A DNA stretch of 64,000 bases from Candidatus Rhodobacter oscarellae (GCF_001078595.1 NZ_LFTY01000002.1:1694151-1758150); one strand, 5' to 3'; shown: positions 53,141 through 63,011, counted from the first letter of the stretch. A program made the numbers and translations. Notes: generated by a model not told the origin, from the sequence alone.

Positions 53141-53976
53141 TGCGGGGCGCCTTCCTTGCGGGCCTGGCGGCCCTGCTGGTCACGCCCGCCCTTGCCGAGG
53201 GTGAACGGATCGTAAGCGTCGGCGGCTCGCTGACCGAGATCATCTATGCCCTGGGCGCAGGCGACCGGGTGATCGCGCGCGACACCACATCCAGCTACCC
53301 CGCCGAGGTGGCCGACCTGCCAAATGTGGGCTACATCCGCAATGTCGCCGCCGAGGGCGTCCTGTCGGTGAACCCCGACATGATCATCGCCGAGCACGAC
53401 CTGGGCCCCAAGGAAACGGTGGCGCTGCTCGAGGCCGCCGAAATCCCCCTGATCATCATCCCCGAGTCGCCAACCGCGCAGGGCCTGGCCGATAAGATCA
53501 ACGCCGTCGGCCTGGCCCTGGGCGAAGAGGAAAAGGCCGCCGCCATGGCCGCCGACGCGCAGGCGCGCGTTGAGGCCGCCTTTGAAAAGGCGACCAGCCA
53601 CGGACAAGCGCCCAAGCGGGTGATGTTCATCCTTTCCCTGCAGAACGGGCGGGCCTTCGCCTCGGGGGCCGACACGACTGCGGACGCGATGATCAAGCTC
53701 GCGGGCGGGATCAACGCCCTGGGCAGCTTCACCGGATACAAGCCGCTGAACAGCGAAGCGATCAGCCAAGCCAAGCCCGATGCGATTCTGATGATCTCGC
53801 GCGACAATAACCACGGCGCCAGCAACGAAGAGCTTTTTGCGGTGCCGGGCATGACGCTGACGCCAGCCTTCGACACCGGCAGCGTGATCCGCATGGATGG
53901 GCTCTACCTTCTTGGCTTTGGTCCGCGCACGCCTGACGCGATCGAGGACCTCGCCGACGCGCTGTATGGCGGCTGA
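53140..53976 (+). CDS. hmuT: Heme ABC transporter periplasmic binding protein
   Basis: A 278-residue type III binding protein. Signal peptide cleaved after LAE near residue 19. The heme-ligand tyrosine is probably Y65 in VGYIRNVAAEGVL, the position known from ShuT and PhuT. The two lobes are linked by a long helix. It hands heme from the outer-membrane receptor to the HmuUV importer. Confidence 0.92.
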   Translation: MRGAFLAGLAALLVTPALAEGERIVSVGGSLTEIIYALGAGDRVIARDTTSSYPAEVADLPNVGYIRNVAAEGVLSVNPDMIIAEHDLGPKETVALLEAAEIPLIIIPESPTAQGLADKINAVGLALGEEEKAAAMAADAQARVEAAFEKATSHGQAPKRVMFILSLQNGRAFASGADTTADAMIKLAGGINALGSFTGYKPLNSEAISQAKPDAILMISRDNNHGASNEELFAVPGMTLTPAFDTGSVIRMDGLYLLGFGPRTPDAIEDLADALYGG

Positions 53977-53977
53977 C

Positions 53978-55057
53978 ATGGCGGCGTCCGATCAAATGCG
54001 AGCGGCGGTTGGCCTGGCCTCGCCGCGCCGCAGCAAGGCGCTGGCCCTGCGGTCGGTGCTGCTTGTGATCCTCGGCGTTGCGGTGGTGGCGAGCCTCACC
54101 ATCGGGGCAACGGGCATCTCTTTGTGGGAGGTGCTGTGGAAGCTGCTGACGGGCCAAGAGCTAAGCCGCTTAGAGCGCACGGTGCTTTGGGACATCCGCG
54201 CGCCGCGCACCTTCATGGGGATGCTGGTCGGCGCTTCGTTGGCGGTGTCCGGCGCGGTGATGCAGGGCCTCTTTCGCAACCCATTGGCGGATCCCGGGCT
54301 ATTGGGCGTAAGCTCTGGGGCCGGGCTTGGCGCGATCTTTGTGATCGTCGTCTCCGGGGCGGTGCTGCCGCCCGCGGTGCTCGAGTTCTTCGGCTATGCC
54401 ATGCTGCCCTTGGCGGCGTTTGTGGGCGCCTGGGCGGTGATGATCGCGCTTTACGCGTTGGCGACCCGCGCGGGGCGCACCTCGGTGGCCACAATGCTGC
54501 TGGGCGGGATCGGGATCGCAGCACTTTCGGGCGCGTTGTCGGGGATCATGGTCTATATGGCCGATGACATCCAACTGCGAGAGCTGACCTTCTGGGGCAT
54601 GGGCGCCTTGACGGGGGCGACCTGGTCCAAGCTCTTGGTCGCCGCCCCGGTCATGGGGCTTGCGACGCTGGCGGCCCTGTCGCTGGGCCAGGGGCTGAAC
54701 GGTCTGAGCATGGGCGAGGCCACGGCGCATCACATCGGTATCGACGTGCAGCGCCTAAAGCGCAGGTCGATTCTGTCGGTCTCGGCCATGACCGGCGCCG
54801 CGGTGGCGGTCTCTGGAGGCATTGGTTTTGTCGGAATCATCGTGCCGCATCTCTTGCGCCTGGCGGTGGGGCCGGATCACCGCACGCTGTTGCTGAACGC
54901 GGCGATCATGGGCGCGGCGCTGCTGCTGTTCGCCGATATCGTGTCCCGCGTCATCGTGGCCCCGTCGGAGCTGCCCATCGGCATCGTGATGGCGGTGATC
55001 GGCGGGCCGGTCTTCCTGTGGATCCTGCTGCGGCGCCGCGGGGTGGTGGACCTATGA
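53978..55057 (+). CDS. hmuU: Heme ABC transporter permease
   Basis: A 359-residue FecCD-type permease with about ten helices. Family blocks: RAPRTFMGMLVGASLAVSG near 70, QGLFRNPLADPGLLGVSSGAGLGA near 95, and GFVGIIVPHLLRL near 285. The start is uncertain: ATG at 53978 (1 bp after the hmuT stop) and ATG at 53966 (overlapping hmuT) are both possible; I chose the former. Stop overlaps hmuV as ATGA. Confidence 0.9.
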   Translation: MAASDQMRAAVGLASPRRSKALALRSVLLVILGVAVVASLTIGATGISLWEVLWKLLTGQELSRLERTVLWDIRAPRTFMGMLVGASLAVSGAVMQGLFRNPLADPGLLGVSSGAGLGAIFVIVVSGAVLPPAVLEFFGYAMLPLAAFVGAWAVMIALYALATRAGRTSVATMLLGGIGIAALSGALSGIMVYMADDIQLRELTFWGMGALTGATWSKLLVAAPVMGLATLAALSLGQGLNGLSMGEATAHHIGIDVQRLKRRSILSVSAMTGAAVAVSGGIGFVGIIVPHLLRLAVGPDHRTLLLNAAIMGAALLLFADIVSRVIVAPSELPIGIVMAVIGGPVFLWILLRRRGVVDL

Positions 55058-55827
55058 GCTTTATGGCGAGTGGCATTCGCGTCTCCTACGGTCGCAAGGA
55101 GGTCCTGCACGGCGTGGATTTCGTCGCGCAGCCCGGCGAGGTGACGGCTATCATTGGCCCCAACGGGTCTGGCAAGTCTACTTTGATGAAGGCGCTGACG
55201 GCAGAGCTGCGCTACACCGGGCAGGTCACTCTGGAGGGCGACGACATCCAGGACGTCCCTGCCCCGCTGCTGGCGGGGCGCCGGGCGGTGCTGCCACAAT
55301 CGGTGTCGCTAACCTTCCCCTTCACCGCGCGCGAGGTGGTCGAGATCGGCCTGAGCGCGGGCATCTCCGGCGATCGCAGCGAGGTGGTTCTGCAGGCGCT
55401 GGCCCGCGTGGGCCTGGCCGATCACGCCGACAGCTTCTATCAAGAGCTCTCGGGCGGTCAGCAGCAGCGCGTGCAATGCGCGCGCGTGCTGGCGCAGGTC
55501 TGGCAGCCGGTGGTGAATGGCGTGCCGCGATGGCTGTTGCTAGACGAGCCGGTCTCGAGCCTGGATATCGCGCACCAGGTGGCGATCATGGATATCGCCG
55601 CGCAATACGCATCCGAGGGCGGCGGCGTGATCGCGGTGATGCATGACCTGAACCTCACCGCGCATTACGCCAATGCCGCCTGCCTCATTCACCAGGGGCG
55701 CGTGGTGCGGCGCGGCAAGATCGCGGATGTCTTGGAACCGGACCTGCTGTCCGAGATTTATCACTGCACCCTGCGCGCGGTCCCGAACGGAGGCTCCGCG
55801 CCGCTGTTGAGCCCTGTGCTCAGCTAG
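55054..55827 (+). CDS. hmuV: Heme ABC transporter ATP-binding protein
   Basis: A 257-residue ATPase. Walker A GPNGSGKST, signature LSGGQQQRVQ, and Walker B WLLLDEPVSSLD are intact; it matches HmuV by length and by the inserted segment QVWQPVVNGVPRW before Walker B. It powers heme import through HmuU. ATG at 55054 overlaps the hmuU stop. Confidence 0.92.
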   Translation: MSFMASGIRVSYGRKEVLHGVDFVAQPGEVTAIIGPNGSGKSTLMKALTAELRYTGQVTLEGDDIQDVPAPLLAGRRAVLPQSVSLTFPFTAREVVEIGLSAGISGDRSEVVLQALARVGLADHADSFYQELSGGQQQRVQCARVLAQVWQPVVNGVPRWLLLDEPVSSLDIAHQVAIMDIAAQYASEGGGVIAVMHDLNLTAHYANAACLIHQGRVVRRGKIADVLEPDLLSEIYHCTLRAVPNGGSAPLLSPVLS

Positions 55828-55889
55828 GGGCCCGCAACCGACGGCGCGGTCTTGCCGGCGCGATGGATGGGGTGATGCAGCAATCTTCG

Positions 55890-55918
55890 GAGGGGTTTGG
55901 GCGCAACCCAAGCCCCTC
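55890..55918. terminator. Hairpin between convergent hmuV and EamA genes
   Basis: A 12-bp stem with one G-T pair (GAGGGGTTTGGG with CCCAAGCCCCTC), 5-base loop, no T-run on either side. In the 96-bp convergent gap it probably ends transcripts from both sides, possibly with Rho. Confidence 0.55.
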
Positions 55919-55923
55919 TCCGC

Positions 55924-56820
55924 TCATGCTGGTCGGGTTGGGCTTCGCGTCTTCTCTGCCGCCGCCGTGAACGCGCCTAGCATGATCAAAGGCAGCGCCA
56001 GCAGGAAACTTGTTGAAAGCGAGAGCCGGAAGATCAAAAGGTCCGCCAGGATCGGCCAAAGCAAGGCTATGTATTCGAACGGGGCCAGCCGGGTGGCCTC
56101 GGCGTAGCGGAACGCCAGGGTCATGGCGATATGCGCAAAGCCCCCGAAGAGACCCGCGAACACCAGCAAAAGAAGCGTCCCGCTGCTTGGCATGACCCAG
56201 CCCCATGGCAGCGTCGCAAGCGCGCCGAGCATTGACGCAAGAACGAAGTAAAGCGCAATCGCGCCCGGGCTTTCGGTGCGGTTGAGGCTGCGCACCATGA
56301 TCAGCGCAAGCGCCGTCAGCGCGGCAGAGAGCAACCCCAGCAAGAGGCCAGCAAAGCGCATGCCCGAGGCGCCATCCGCGCCCAGTTCGGGCCAGACCAT
56401 GACCACGACCCCGGCAAAGCCCAAGGCCAGCCCGCCAACGCGCCAGACCGTCAGACGCTCGCCCAGCAACGCGACCGCGGCGATGGCCATCAGGATGGGA
56501 GAGAGCTGCGCGATCAAGATCGCCTCTGCCAAGTTCAGACGCGCGATGGCGGCGAATGAGGCGAAAAGCGCCAGCGCCCCAAAGCTCGCGCGGAGCAGGT
56601 GGCCCATCGGGCGTTTGGTGGCCAGCCCCTGCGGGAACTCCCCGCGGAGCCAAAGGAAAAGGATCAGCGGGATCACGGCGAAGGCCGATCTGAAAAAGAC
56701 GATCTCGCCCAGAGGTACGTCCGCACTCACGGCCTTGACGCAAACCAACATCGACGCCATCAGCACGCCGGACAGGACGCGCAACCCGATGCCAAGGCCT
56801 GGACGATCCATGGCGGTCAT
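55924..56820 (-). CDS. EamA/DMT-family permease
   Basis: A 298-residue inner-membrane protein with ten hydrophobic helices in two EamA repeats (about 10-140 and 150-285). Typical block: LNLAEAILIAQLSPILMAIAAVALLGERL near 90. It is the last gene of the COG0523-ABC operon, overlapping the preceding permease as ATGA. EamA permeases often export small metabolites; in Pseudomonas the pseudopaline zincophore exporter CntI belongs to this group, which makes a metallophore-related role conceivable here. Inference only. Confidence 0.85.
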   Translation of the reverse strand: MTAMDRPGLGIGLRVLSGVLMASMLVCVKAVSADVPLGEIVFFRSAFAVIPLILFLWLRGEFPQGLATKRPMGHLLRASFGALALFASFAAIARLNLAEAILIAQLSPILMAIAAVALLGERLTVWRVGGLALGFAGVVVMVWPELGADGASGMRFAGLLLGLLSAALTALALIMVRSLNRTESPGAIALYFVLASMLGALATLPWGWVMPSSGTLLLLVFAGLFGGFAHIAMTLAFRYAEATRLAPFEYIALLWPILADLLIFRLSLSTSFLLALPLIMLGAFTAAAEKTRSPTRPA

Positions 56821-57611
56821 CCCCGGTCCTCCTGCTTAGCCAGGGCATCGCGCAGGGCGTCCCCGGACAGATTGATGGCCAGCACGCAGATGACAATCGC
56901 CAGGCCCGGCCAGATCATCTGAAGCGGCGTCGAGCGCATATGGATGCGCGCATCCAGCAGCATCGTGCCCCATTCCGGCATGGGGGGCTGCACGCCAAAG
57001 CCAAGAAACCCCAGCGCGGATATGCCAAGGATGGCCCGCGCGAACATGCCCGTCCACACAACGGTCAGCGAGGGCAGCAGGGACGGCAGGTAGTGCCAGC
57101 GCGCGATGGCCCATGGCGATAGGCCCGCCAGACGCGCCTGGATGACATAGCCGCGCGTCTTGAGCGACAGCCCGATCCCCCGCGCCACCCGGGCATAGCG
57201 CATCCAGCTTGTCACGGTCAGCGCGAAGATCAGGCTGCCGGTGCTGGCCCCCAGCAATCCGGCAATCACAACCGAGGCGACAAGCTCTGGGAAGGCCAGG
57301 AATGTGTCCGTGACACGCATCACGGCCCAATCGGTCGCCCTGCCCCCAAGCGCGGCGAGCAGGCCCACCAAACTGCCGATCACCAACCCGGTGACCGAGA
57401 TCAAGAAGGCGAGCCCCAGCGACCAGCGCGCGCCGTGCAGGAGCCGTGACAGGATATCGCGCCCTATTGCGTCGGTCCCCAGCCAATGCGCGGCGCTAGG
57501 TGCGCTCAGCCGGTTCGGGATGTCGATCTGCGTGGGATCATAGGGGGCGAGCATCGGCCCCAGCGTGGCCAGTCCGACAAAGACGCATATCAGGGTGATG
57601 ACGCTACGCAT
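56817..57611 (-). CDS. ABC transporter permease, DppC/NikC family
   Basis: A 264-residue permease with about six helices. DPTQIDIPNRL...HWLGTDAIGRDILSRLLHGAR (about 25-65) is the family's N-terminal pattern, and the EAA loop is near QARLAGLSPWAIARWHYLP. The periplasmic part is of normal size, unlike the long-insert permease at 8853-10001. It overlaps both neighbours. Confidence 0.9.
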   Translation of the reverse strand: MRSVITLICVFVGLATLGPMLAPYDPTQIDIPNRLSAPSAAHWLGTDAIGRDILSRLLHGARWSLGLAFLISVTGLVIGSLVGLLAALGGRATDWAVMRVTDTFLAFPELVASVVIAGLLGASTGSLIFALTVTSWMRYARVARGIGLSLKTRGYVIQARLAGLSPWAIARWHYLPSLLPSLTVVWTGMFARAILGISALGFLGFGVQPPMPEWGTMLLDARIHMRSTPLQMIWPGLAIVICVLAINLSGDALRDALAKQEDRG

Positions 57612-58542
57612 CGCGCTCTCCGATCCGGGGGTCGAGGAGGCGATAGAACAGGTCGATCAGCAGGTTGACCACGACGAACACCCCAGCCGTGACCAACACC
57701 ACCGCCTGCACCTTGGGGAAGTCGCGCGCGCCGATGGCGCTCACCAGAAAGCTGGCAAGGCCGGGGCGCGCAAAGATCACCTCGACCACGACGATGCCTT
57801 CGAGCAGGAAGGCCAGTTCAAGGCCAAACACCGTCACAAAGGGCACGGCGGCATGCGGTGCGACATGGTCGCGCTCGATGTCACGGCCCGCCACGCCGCG
57901 CCGGCGGAACGCGGGCAGGAAAGGCTGCTCGCGCGCCTCCAGAATGCCCGACCGCAGGATACGGGTCAGCGAGGCCGCAACCCCCAATCCCAGCGTCAGC
58001 GCCGGCAGAATGATATGCGCATGGGTTCGCGCCCCCATGGCCGGCAGCCAGCCCAGCTGAACCGCGAAGAGCAGGATCAGCAAGAGACCCAGCCAGAACG
58101 CCGGAATAGCAACCCCGATGGACGCCAAAGCCACGGCGCCGCGATCCAACCAACTGCCCGGGCGGCGCGTGGCCACAAGCGCAAGGGGCACGGACAGCAA
58201 CACGCCGACAAGCAGAGCCGACAGCGCCAGCGGAACCGTGTAAGATATCGCCGTCAAGAGTTCCGGCCAGACGTCCCGCCCGGTGACTGATGACCGCCCA
58301 AAATCGCCCATCAGCAGCGGCGTGATCCATGCCTTGAACGCGGGCCAAAACCCTGCGTCCAGCCCCGCCTCGGCCCGCACCACATCGATCACATCCGCGG
58401 GAACCACCGCATTGTAGCGGGCCATGGCGATGGCCAGCGCGGGATCGCCGGGCGCGTGCCAGAGCAGGACAAAGGTCACCAGCGCGGCCCCGACCAGCAC
58501 GACAACCGCGCGCAGCAGCAGGTTCGCAAGGATGCCGATCAC
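57604..58542 (-). CDS. ABC transporter permease, DppB/NikB family
   Basis: A 312-residue permease with about six helices. The APGDPA turn follows helix 1, and the EAA region reads PAFRRRGVAGRDIERDHVAPHA. It pairs with the next gene to form the pore. Overlaps both neighbours by 4-8 bp. Confidence 0.9.
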   Translation of the reverse strand: MIGILANLLLRAVVVLVGAALVTFVLLWHAPGDPALAIAMARYNAVVPADVIDVVRAEAGLDAGFWPAFKAWITPLLMGDFGRSSVTGRDVWPELLTAISYTVPLALSALLVGVLLSVPLALVATRRPGSWLDRGAVALASIGVAIPAFWLGLLLILLFAVQLGWLPAMGARTHAHIILPALTLGLGVAASLTRILRSGILEAREQPFLPAFRRRGVAGRDIERDHVAPHAAVPFVTVFGLELAFLLEGIVVVEVIFARPGLASFLVSAIGARDFPKVQAVVLVTAGVFVVVNLLIDLFYRLLDPRIGERDA

Positions 58543-59264
58543 GAGACGCGCTCCAATGCGCCAAGAGCGAAGGCCGCATCGCGCAGCGTTTGGCCATATT
58601 CGGATTGCGGGGCGTCAACAACGTCGCGCGCCGGCCCCAGCTCTTCGATCCGTCCGGCGCGCAGCACGGCGATGTCGTCCGCGAATGCGGCGGCGTAGCC
58701 CAGGTCATGGGTCACGATCAACGCGGCAAAGCCTTCCTCGCGCTGCAACTGCGCAATCAGGCGGGCGGTGTGTTTTTGTGTGACCGCGTCCAGCGCCGAC
58801 AAGGGCTCGTCAAACAGAACCAATGGCGGGGCGGCGATCAAGGCCCGCAGAATGCCCGCGCGCTGCGCTTGGCCAACGGAGACGTCCTGCGGCCGGCGGT
58901 CCAGCATATCGGGCGCGATCTCAAGACCGGCGCAAAGCGTGTTTAGGCGGTCATGGTCAAGGCCTGCGCCGCGCGCCGCCAGCGGCTCCAACACCGAGCG
59001 GCGCAGGGCCAGGCGCGGATTGAAGGCGCTGCGCGGCTCTTGCATCACAAGCGCGGGCCTGCACTGACGCACAGGCGCACCCTTCCATGTCACCTCTCCG
59101 GCATGACAGGGCACCAGCCCAAGGATCGCATTAATAAGCGTCGATTTCCCCGCCCCGCTTTCGCCGACGACGGCAAGCGTTTTGCCCGCTGCCAGCGAGA
59201 GCGACACATCATCCAGGGTCACGGCAGAACCGCGCCTAACAGTCACGTGATCCACCCTCAGCAT
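58539..59264 (-). CDS. ABC transporter ATP-binding protein (NikE/DppF-like, short form)
   Basis: A 241-residue ATPase with Walker A GESGAGKST near 36, signature VSVGQAQRAG and Walker B VLFDEPLSALD. It lacks the C-terminal extension of OppF, as in nickel- and metallophore-type importers. The signature SVGQ replaces the common SGGQ. Confidence 0.9.
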   Translation of the reverse strand: MLRVDHVTVRRGSAVTLDDVSLSLAAGKTLAVVGESGAGKSTLINAILGLVPCHAGEVTWKGAPVRQCRPALVMQEPRSAFNPRLALRRSVLEPLAARGAGLDHDRLNTLCAGLEIAPDMLDRRPQDVSVGQAQRAGILRALIAAPPLVLFDEPLSALDAVTQKHTARLIAQLQREEGFAALIVTHDLGYAAAFADDIAVLRAGRIEELGPARDVVDAPQSEYGQTLRDAAFALGALERVS

Positions 59265-59941
59265 GGCAGTTCCAACCAGCTGCGATGCGCGCAGAGCGCC
59301 TTGGCGGCCGGGGTTGCCGGTGCCGAAAGGAACTGCTCGGTTGGCGCGTCCTCGACGATGCGGCCTTCATCCATGACCAGCAGGCGCCCCACACGGCGGG
59401 CCGCGAGGCCAAGGTCGTGGGTGATCAGCAAAAGCGCGGTGTCCCGGTCGGCAAGGTAGGCCTCCAGCAGCTCCATCGTGCCCGCCGCGACCACCGGGTC
59501 CAGCGCCGAGGTCGGCTCGTCCATCACCAGAAGATCTGGGGTGCCAATCAGAGCCATCGCAATGACAAAGCGCTGCTGCATACCGCGGCTCCAGCCCCAG
59601 GGGCGTTTGCGCAGATCCCCGCCTGAGATGTGCAGGGCCCGGAAGAGCGATTGCTGGCGATCAGGGTCTGGCGATAGGTCCAGCGCCCGCTCGGCCTCGT
59701 GCCAATGAAACGCCATGGACCGAAGCGGATCGAGCGCCTCGTCCGGGCTTTGCGGGACATGGGCCACGCTTTGGCCCTGGGCGCGCAGCGCATCTATCAG
59801 CACATGGCCGAGCGTCGATTTGCCGGAGCCTGACGCACCAACAAGCCCGACGCGTTCGCCGGGCCTGATCTCAACATCAGTCGAGTGTAGTATGGTGCGG
59901 CCTGAGCGTGTCGCGCTCAGGCCGTTCGCGAAGATCGTCAC
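59258..59941 (-). CDS. ABC transporter ATP-binding protein (NikD-like, short form)
   Basis: A 227-residue ATPase with Walker A GASGSGKST near 36, signature WSRGMQQRFVIAMAL and Walker B LLVMDEPTSALD. Like its partner it is shorter than the oligopeptide-type subunits. Overlaps the binding-protein gene by 4 bp and the next ATPase by 7 bp. Confidence 0.9.
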   Translation of the reverse strand: MTIFANGLSATRSGRTILHSTDVEIRPGERVGLVGASGSGKSTLGHVLIDALRAQGQSVAHVPQSPDEALDPLRSMAFHWHEAERALDLSPDPDRQQSLFRALHISGGDLRKRPWGWSRGMQQRFVIAMALIGTPDLLVMDEPTSALDPVVAAGTMELLEAYLADRDTALLLITHDLGLAARRVGRLLVMDEGRIVEDAPTEQFLSAPATPAAKALCAHRSWLELPC

Positions 59942-61461
59942 TCGGTCATTTTCGTCTCATGGGTGAGCCAATAGGTCTCGGTCGGATGCACTGCATAGCC
60001 GGTCAAGCCCGCCCGTGCCACATTCGTCTGACTGACATGGAAGACCGGGATCATGGCCGCGTCCGCCGCGATGATCTCTTGCACGCGATCATAGATCGCC
60101 TCGCGCCCGCTTTGCTCAAAGGTCGTGCGACCGTCCGCCAGCAGCTGGTCCAGCTCTGGGTTCGAGTAGCCGCCCGTGTTGGATCCGCCGGTGGATTTCA
60201 GCAGCGTCTCCAAGACCGCGCCGGGGTCGCCCTGTGGGGTGGTCACCCACGCCTGCAGGAACATATCAGCATCCCCCGCCGCAATGGCGTCGTTGCTGGC
60301 CCCGTATTCGCCAACGCTGACATTGGCCTTCACGCCGATGGCTTGCAAGAACGCCTGGGTCAGTTCGGCCGTGGGCGGCAGGGCAGCGCGCGAAGAATAT
60401 GTCACGATGTCAATCTCAAGCGGCGCGCCGTTCAGCATCCACGTGCCACCTTCTTTGACGGCACCTGCTTGGGCGAGCAACTCCTCGGCCAGAGCGGGGT
60501 CATAGACCGGAGCAATATCCGCAGCCCAGCCCATGCCAGCAGGATACACCGTACCAGCCGGTACGCCGCCCACACCGGACAGTGCCGCTTGCACGATGCC
60601 GTCGCGATCAATGGCGGCGGATACCGCGCGCCGGATCAGCGGATTTGCCATCGGGCCGCTGGCTGCGTTGACCGTGTAGAAATAGAGCCGCGCCGTTGGG
60701 GCCGCAAAGCCAATCGCTCCGGTTTCCTGAATGCGCGCGAAATCCGTCTCTGGGTAGTTGATCACCATATCAACCTCGCCCGCCTCAAACGCCAGCGCAG
60801 ATGCGCCGGGATCGGGGATGCCGACAACGCGGACCTCTTCGAACCCGGGGGCGCCGAGGCGGTATTCGGTGTTCGCGGCGACCCGGTAGAGCTGGTCCGG
60901 GATCGCCTCTTGGAACATGTAGGGCCCGGTTCCGTTGATCGGGAAGTCATCCGATGCGGCCCCCAGAATGGCAATGCCCGGCTCTGACAGCGTCCATGGG
61001 AAGGCGGCGTTGGGCGCGTTCGTCGAGAACACCACAACCCGGTCGCCATCCGCCGATACGGAGGCCAGGTCGAGCAGGTTCGCGATGCGGGCGTTGTAGC
61101 CGGGGTGGCCCTCAACAGAGATCGGCGTGATCGCGTCCACCACGGCCTGCGCCGTCACCGGCGCCCCATCGTGAAAGCTCAGCCCCTCACGCAATGTCAC
61201 CCGCCAGGTGGTGGGAGCGGCCTGGTCGATACTTGCGGCCAGACGGGGGTAGAGGTTCAGCTCGTAGTCGATCCCCATCAGGGTCTCGGTTACGCCGGTC
61301 TGGTTCAACATCCAGCCGTTATAGCCTGCCCGCGGGTCCGGGATGGGATCACTGGAGATAAAGCCCACAGAGATATTGAGCGTGCCGTCCTGCGCCGCAG
61401 CAGGCAGCGCGGTGGAAAACGAAAGCATAGCGGCAGCCGCGAACCGTGTCATGAATGACAT
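59938..61461 (-). CDS. ABC transporter substrate-binding protein, SBP_bac_5/NikA-like
   Basis: A 507-residue periplasmic binding protein. Signal peptide with cleavage after AAA near residue 23. Family blocks: WRVTLREGLSFHDGAPVTAQAVVDAI near 85 and NPLIRRAVSAAIDRDGIV near 275. NikA-like proteins bind metal chelates or peptides. It lies 10 bp after a DUF6525-like gene that is coupled to a COG0523 metal GTPase, which supports a metal-chelate ligand. No ligand residues can be assigned with confidence. Confidence 0.88.
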   Translation of the reverse strand: MSFMTRFAAAAMLSFSTALPAAAQDGTLNISVGFISSDPIPDPRAGYNGWMLNQTGVTETLMGIDYELNLYPRLAASIDQAAPTTWRVTLREGLSFHDGAPVTAQAVVDAITPISVEGHPGYNARIANLLDLASVSADGDRVVVFSTNAPNAAFPWTLSEPGIAILGAASDDFPINGTGPYMFQEAIPDQLYRVAANTEYRLGAPGFEEVRVVGIPDPGASALAFEAGEVDMVINYPETDFARIQETGAIGFAAPTARLYFYTVNAASGPMANPLIRRAVSAAIDRDGIVQAALSGVGGVPAGTVYPAGMGWAADIAPVYDPALAEELLAQAGAVKEGGTWMLNGAPLEIDIVTYSSRAALPPTAELTQAFLQAIGVKANVSVGEYGASNDAIAAGDADMFLQAWVTTPQGDPGAVLETLLKSTGGSNTGGYSNPELDQLLADGRTTFEQSGREAIYDRVQEIIAADAAMIPVFHVSQTNVARAGLTGYAVHPTETYWLTHETKMTE

Positions 61462-61471
61462 GGGATAGTCC

Positions 61472-61744
61472 TTATTTTGTTGGGTGGGTAGATTGGCCCT
61501 TCGCGCGCTTGTCGCGCGCGAGCGCGTTGGTTTCGGCGCGGCTTAACAGGGCGAGCGCCTCGTCGTGGTCGAGGCCTTTTGCCTGCGCCCGCGCCCAGAT
61601 CTTGCGGGCAGAGGTAGGCGACCATGGCAAGGCGGCCTGCGACAACCACCGGCGCAGCGGCGTCGGCAGAGCATCATAGGTCCGCATAGGGTCAGCGGCC
61701 CGGCGTTTGCGGCGCAGCCTGATTTCACCAAGATTATGGGTCAC
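61472..61744 (-). CDS. DUF6525-like small basic protein
   Basis: A 90-residue basic protein. It starts at a GTG that overlaps the GTPase stop as GTGA. The sequence [22 protein letters not shown] and the following SARKIWARA segment match, as I remember it, a small family (DUF6525) found after COG0523 genes in Rhodobacterales. No catalytic motif, signal peptide or membrane helix. The frame continues open upstream in the GTPase gene, but that part has no family features. Confidence 0.7.
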   Translation of the reverse strand: MTHNLGEIRLRRKRRAADPMRTYDALPTPLRRWLSQAALPWSPTSARKIWARAQAKGLDHDEALALLSRAETNALARDKRAKGQSTHPTK

Positions 61745-62967
61745 GCCGCGTTCTCCACCTGCCGCCAGCCGGGGAACGGGTCGGGCAGGTCCAGCGGCAG
61801 CGCCTCCGGCCCGGCGGCCAGAGCGGCGGGCACAAGGCAGCCGTCCAGCGTGGATCTCAGCGCAGCCCAGTCGATCCCGGCACCGATAAAGACCAGCTCC
61901 TGGCGCCGGTCGCCCCATGGCTCTGACCAATGCTGTTTGATGTAGTCAGATTCCAGCACATGCTGTGGCCAGCGCTCCTGGGGGACATTCGCCCACCATG
62001 TCCCGATGGGCTTGACGCTGGACAGCGCGCCGGCAAGCGAGAACTCCGCCACCCATTCGGGGCGCGTCGCCAGCCAGAAATGCCCCTTGGCCCGGATGAC
62101 GCCCGGCAGGTCGCCGTTCAGGACCTCTTGGATTCTCTCGGGGATGAACGGCTGCCGCGCGCGGTAGACATATGAGGCGACGCCGTATTCCTCGGTCTCG
62201 GGCACGTGGTCGGCGAAGCCGTAAAGCTCCTTGGCCCACATCGGGTGCTCATGCGCCTGGTAGAAGTCAAAAAGCCCGGTGTCGAGGATCTTGTCCGCCG
62301 CGACCGCGGAGTGGTTGGTCTCGATGATCTCGGCATCGGCGTTCAGGCTGCGGATGATCTTGCGCGCCGAGTCGACCTTGTCCGGCCCGGCGGCCGCGAC
62401 CTTGTTCAGGATCACCACGTCGGCGAACTCGATCTGGTCGGTCAGCAGGTGCACCAGGGTGCGCTCGTCCTCGTCGCCCATGGTCTCGCCCCGGTCGCGC
62501 AGGAAGTCGTGAGAGGCGTAGTCGTTCAGCAGGTTCGCCGCGTCCACGACGGTGACCATGGTGTCCAGCCGCGCCACATCGGACAGGCTGTCACCGAACT
62601 CGTCGCGGAAATCGAACGTCGCCGCCACGGGGAGCGGCTCTGAGATGCCGGTGGATTCGATCAGCAAGTAGTCAAAGCGCCGCTCCGTGGCCAGCCGGCG
62701 CACCTCGTCCAGCAGGTCGTCGCGCAGGGTGCAGCAGATGCAGCCGTTGGACATCTCGACCAGGGTCTCATCGGTGCGGCTCAGCTCGGTATCCGCCCGC
62801 ACCAGATCCGCGTCGATATTCACCTCGGACATGTCGTTGACGATCACCGCAACGCGACGCCCGTCGCGGTTGTTCAGCACCCTGTTGAGCAGCGTGGTCT
62901 TCCCCGCGCCCAAAAACCCAGAGAGGACGGTAACAGGAAGGCGTGTGTCTGACACGGTTTGTTCCAC
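61741..62967 (-). CDS. COG0523/CobW-family metal-chaperone GTPase (ZigA-like)
   Basis: A 408-residue G3E GTPase. Walker [10 protein letters not shown] at 17-25, metal-binding CxCC in GCICC (C76, C78, C79), VDAANLL near 143, NKVA for guanine recognition near 188, and a C-terminal CobW domain (about 290-395). The start is the GTG at 62967. ZigA-type members deliver zinc to client enzymes under zinc shortage. It heads an eight-gene operon with an ABC importer and faces an Rrf2 regulator. Cobalt (CobW) or nitrile hydratase activation are less likely, since no such genes are nearby. Confidence 0.88.
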   Translation of the reverse strand: MEQTVSDTRLPVTVLSGFLGAGKTTLLNRVLNNRDGRRVAVIVNDMSEVNIDADLVRADTELSRTDETLVEMSNGCICCTLRDDLLDEVRRLATERRFDYLLIESTGISEPLPVAATFDFRDEFGDSLSDVARLDTMVTVVDAANLLNDYASHDFLRDRGETMGDEDERTLVHLLTDQIEFADVVILNKVAAAGPDKVDSARKIIRSLNADAEIIETNHSAVAADKILDTGLFDFYQAHEHPMWAKELYGFADHVPETEEYGVASYVYRARQPFIPERIQEVLNGDLPGVIRAKGHFWLATRPEWVAEFSLAGALSSVKPIGTWWANVPQERWPQHVLESDYIKQHWSEPWGDRRQELVFIGAGIDWAALRSTLDGCLVPAALAAGPEALPLDLPDPFPGWRQVENAA

Positions 62968-63011
62968 TCGTTGCTCTGCAAGTCAGGTAACTTACTCGGT
63001 TACTAGATTGA

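Noticed and set aside
55820-56896. Minus-strand frame of 358 codons over the EamA gene
   Set aside because: It is the neighbouring frame of the EamA permease, lacks hydrophobic helices and overlaps the upstream permease.
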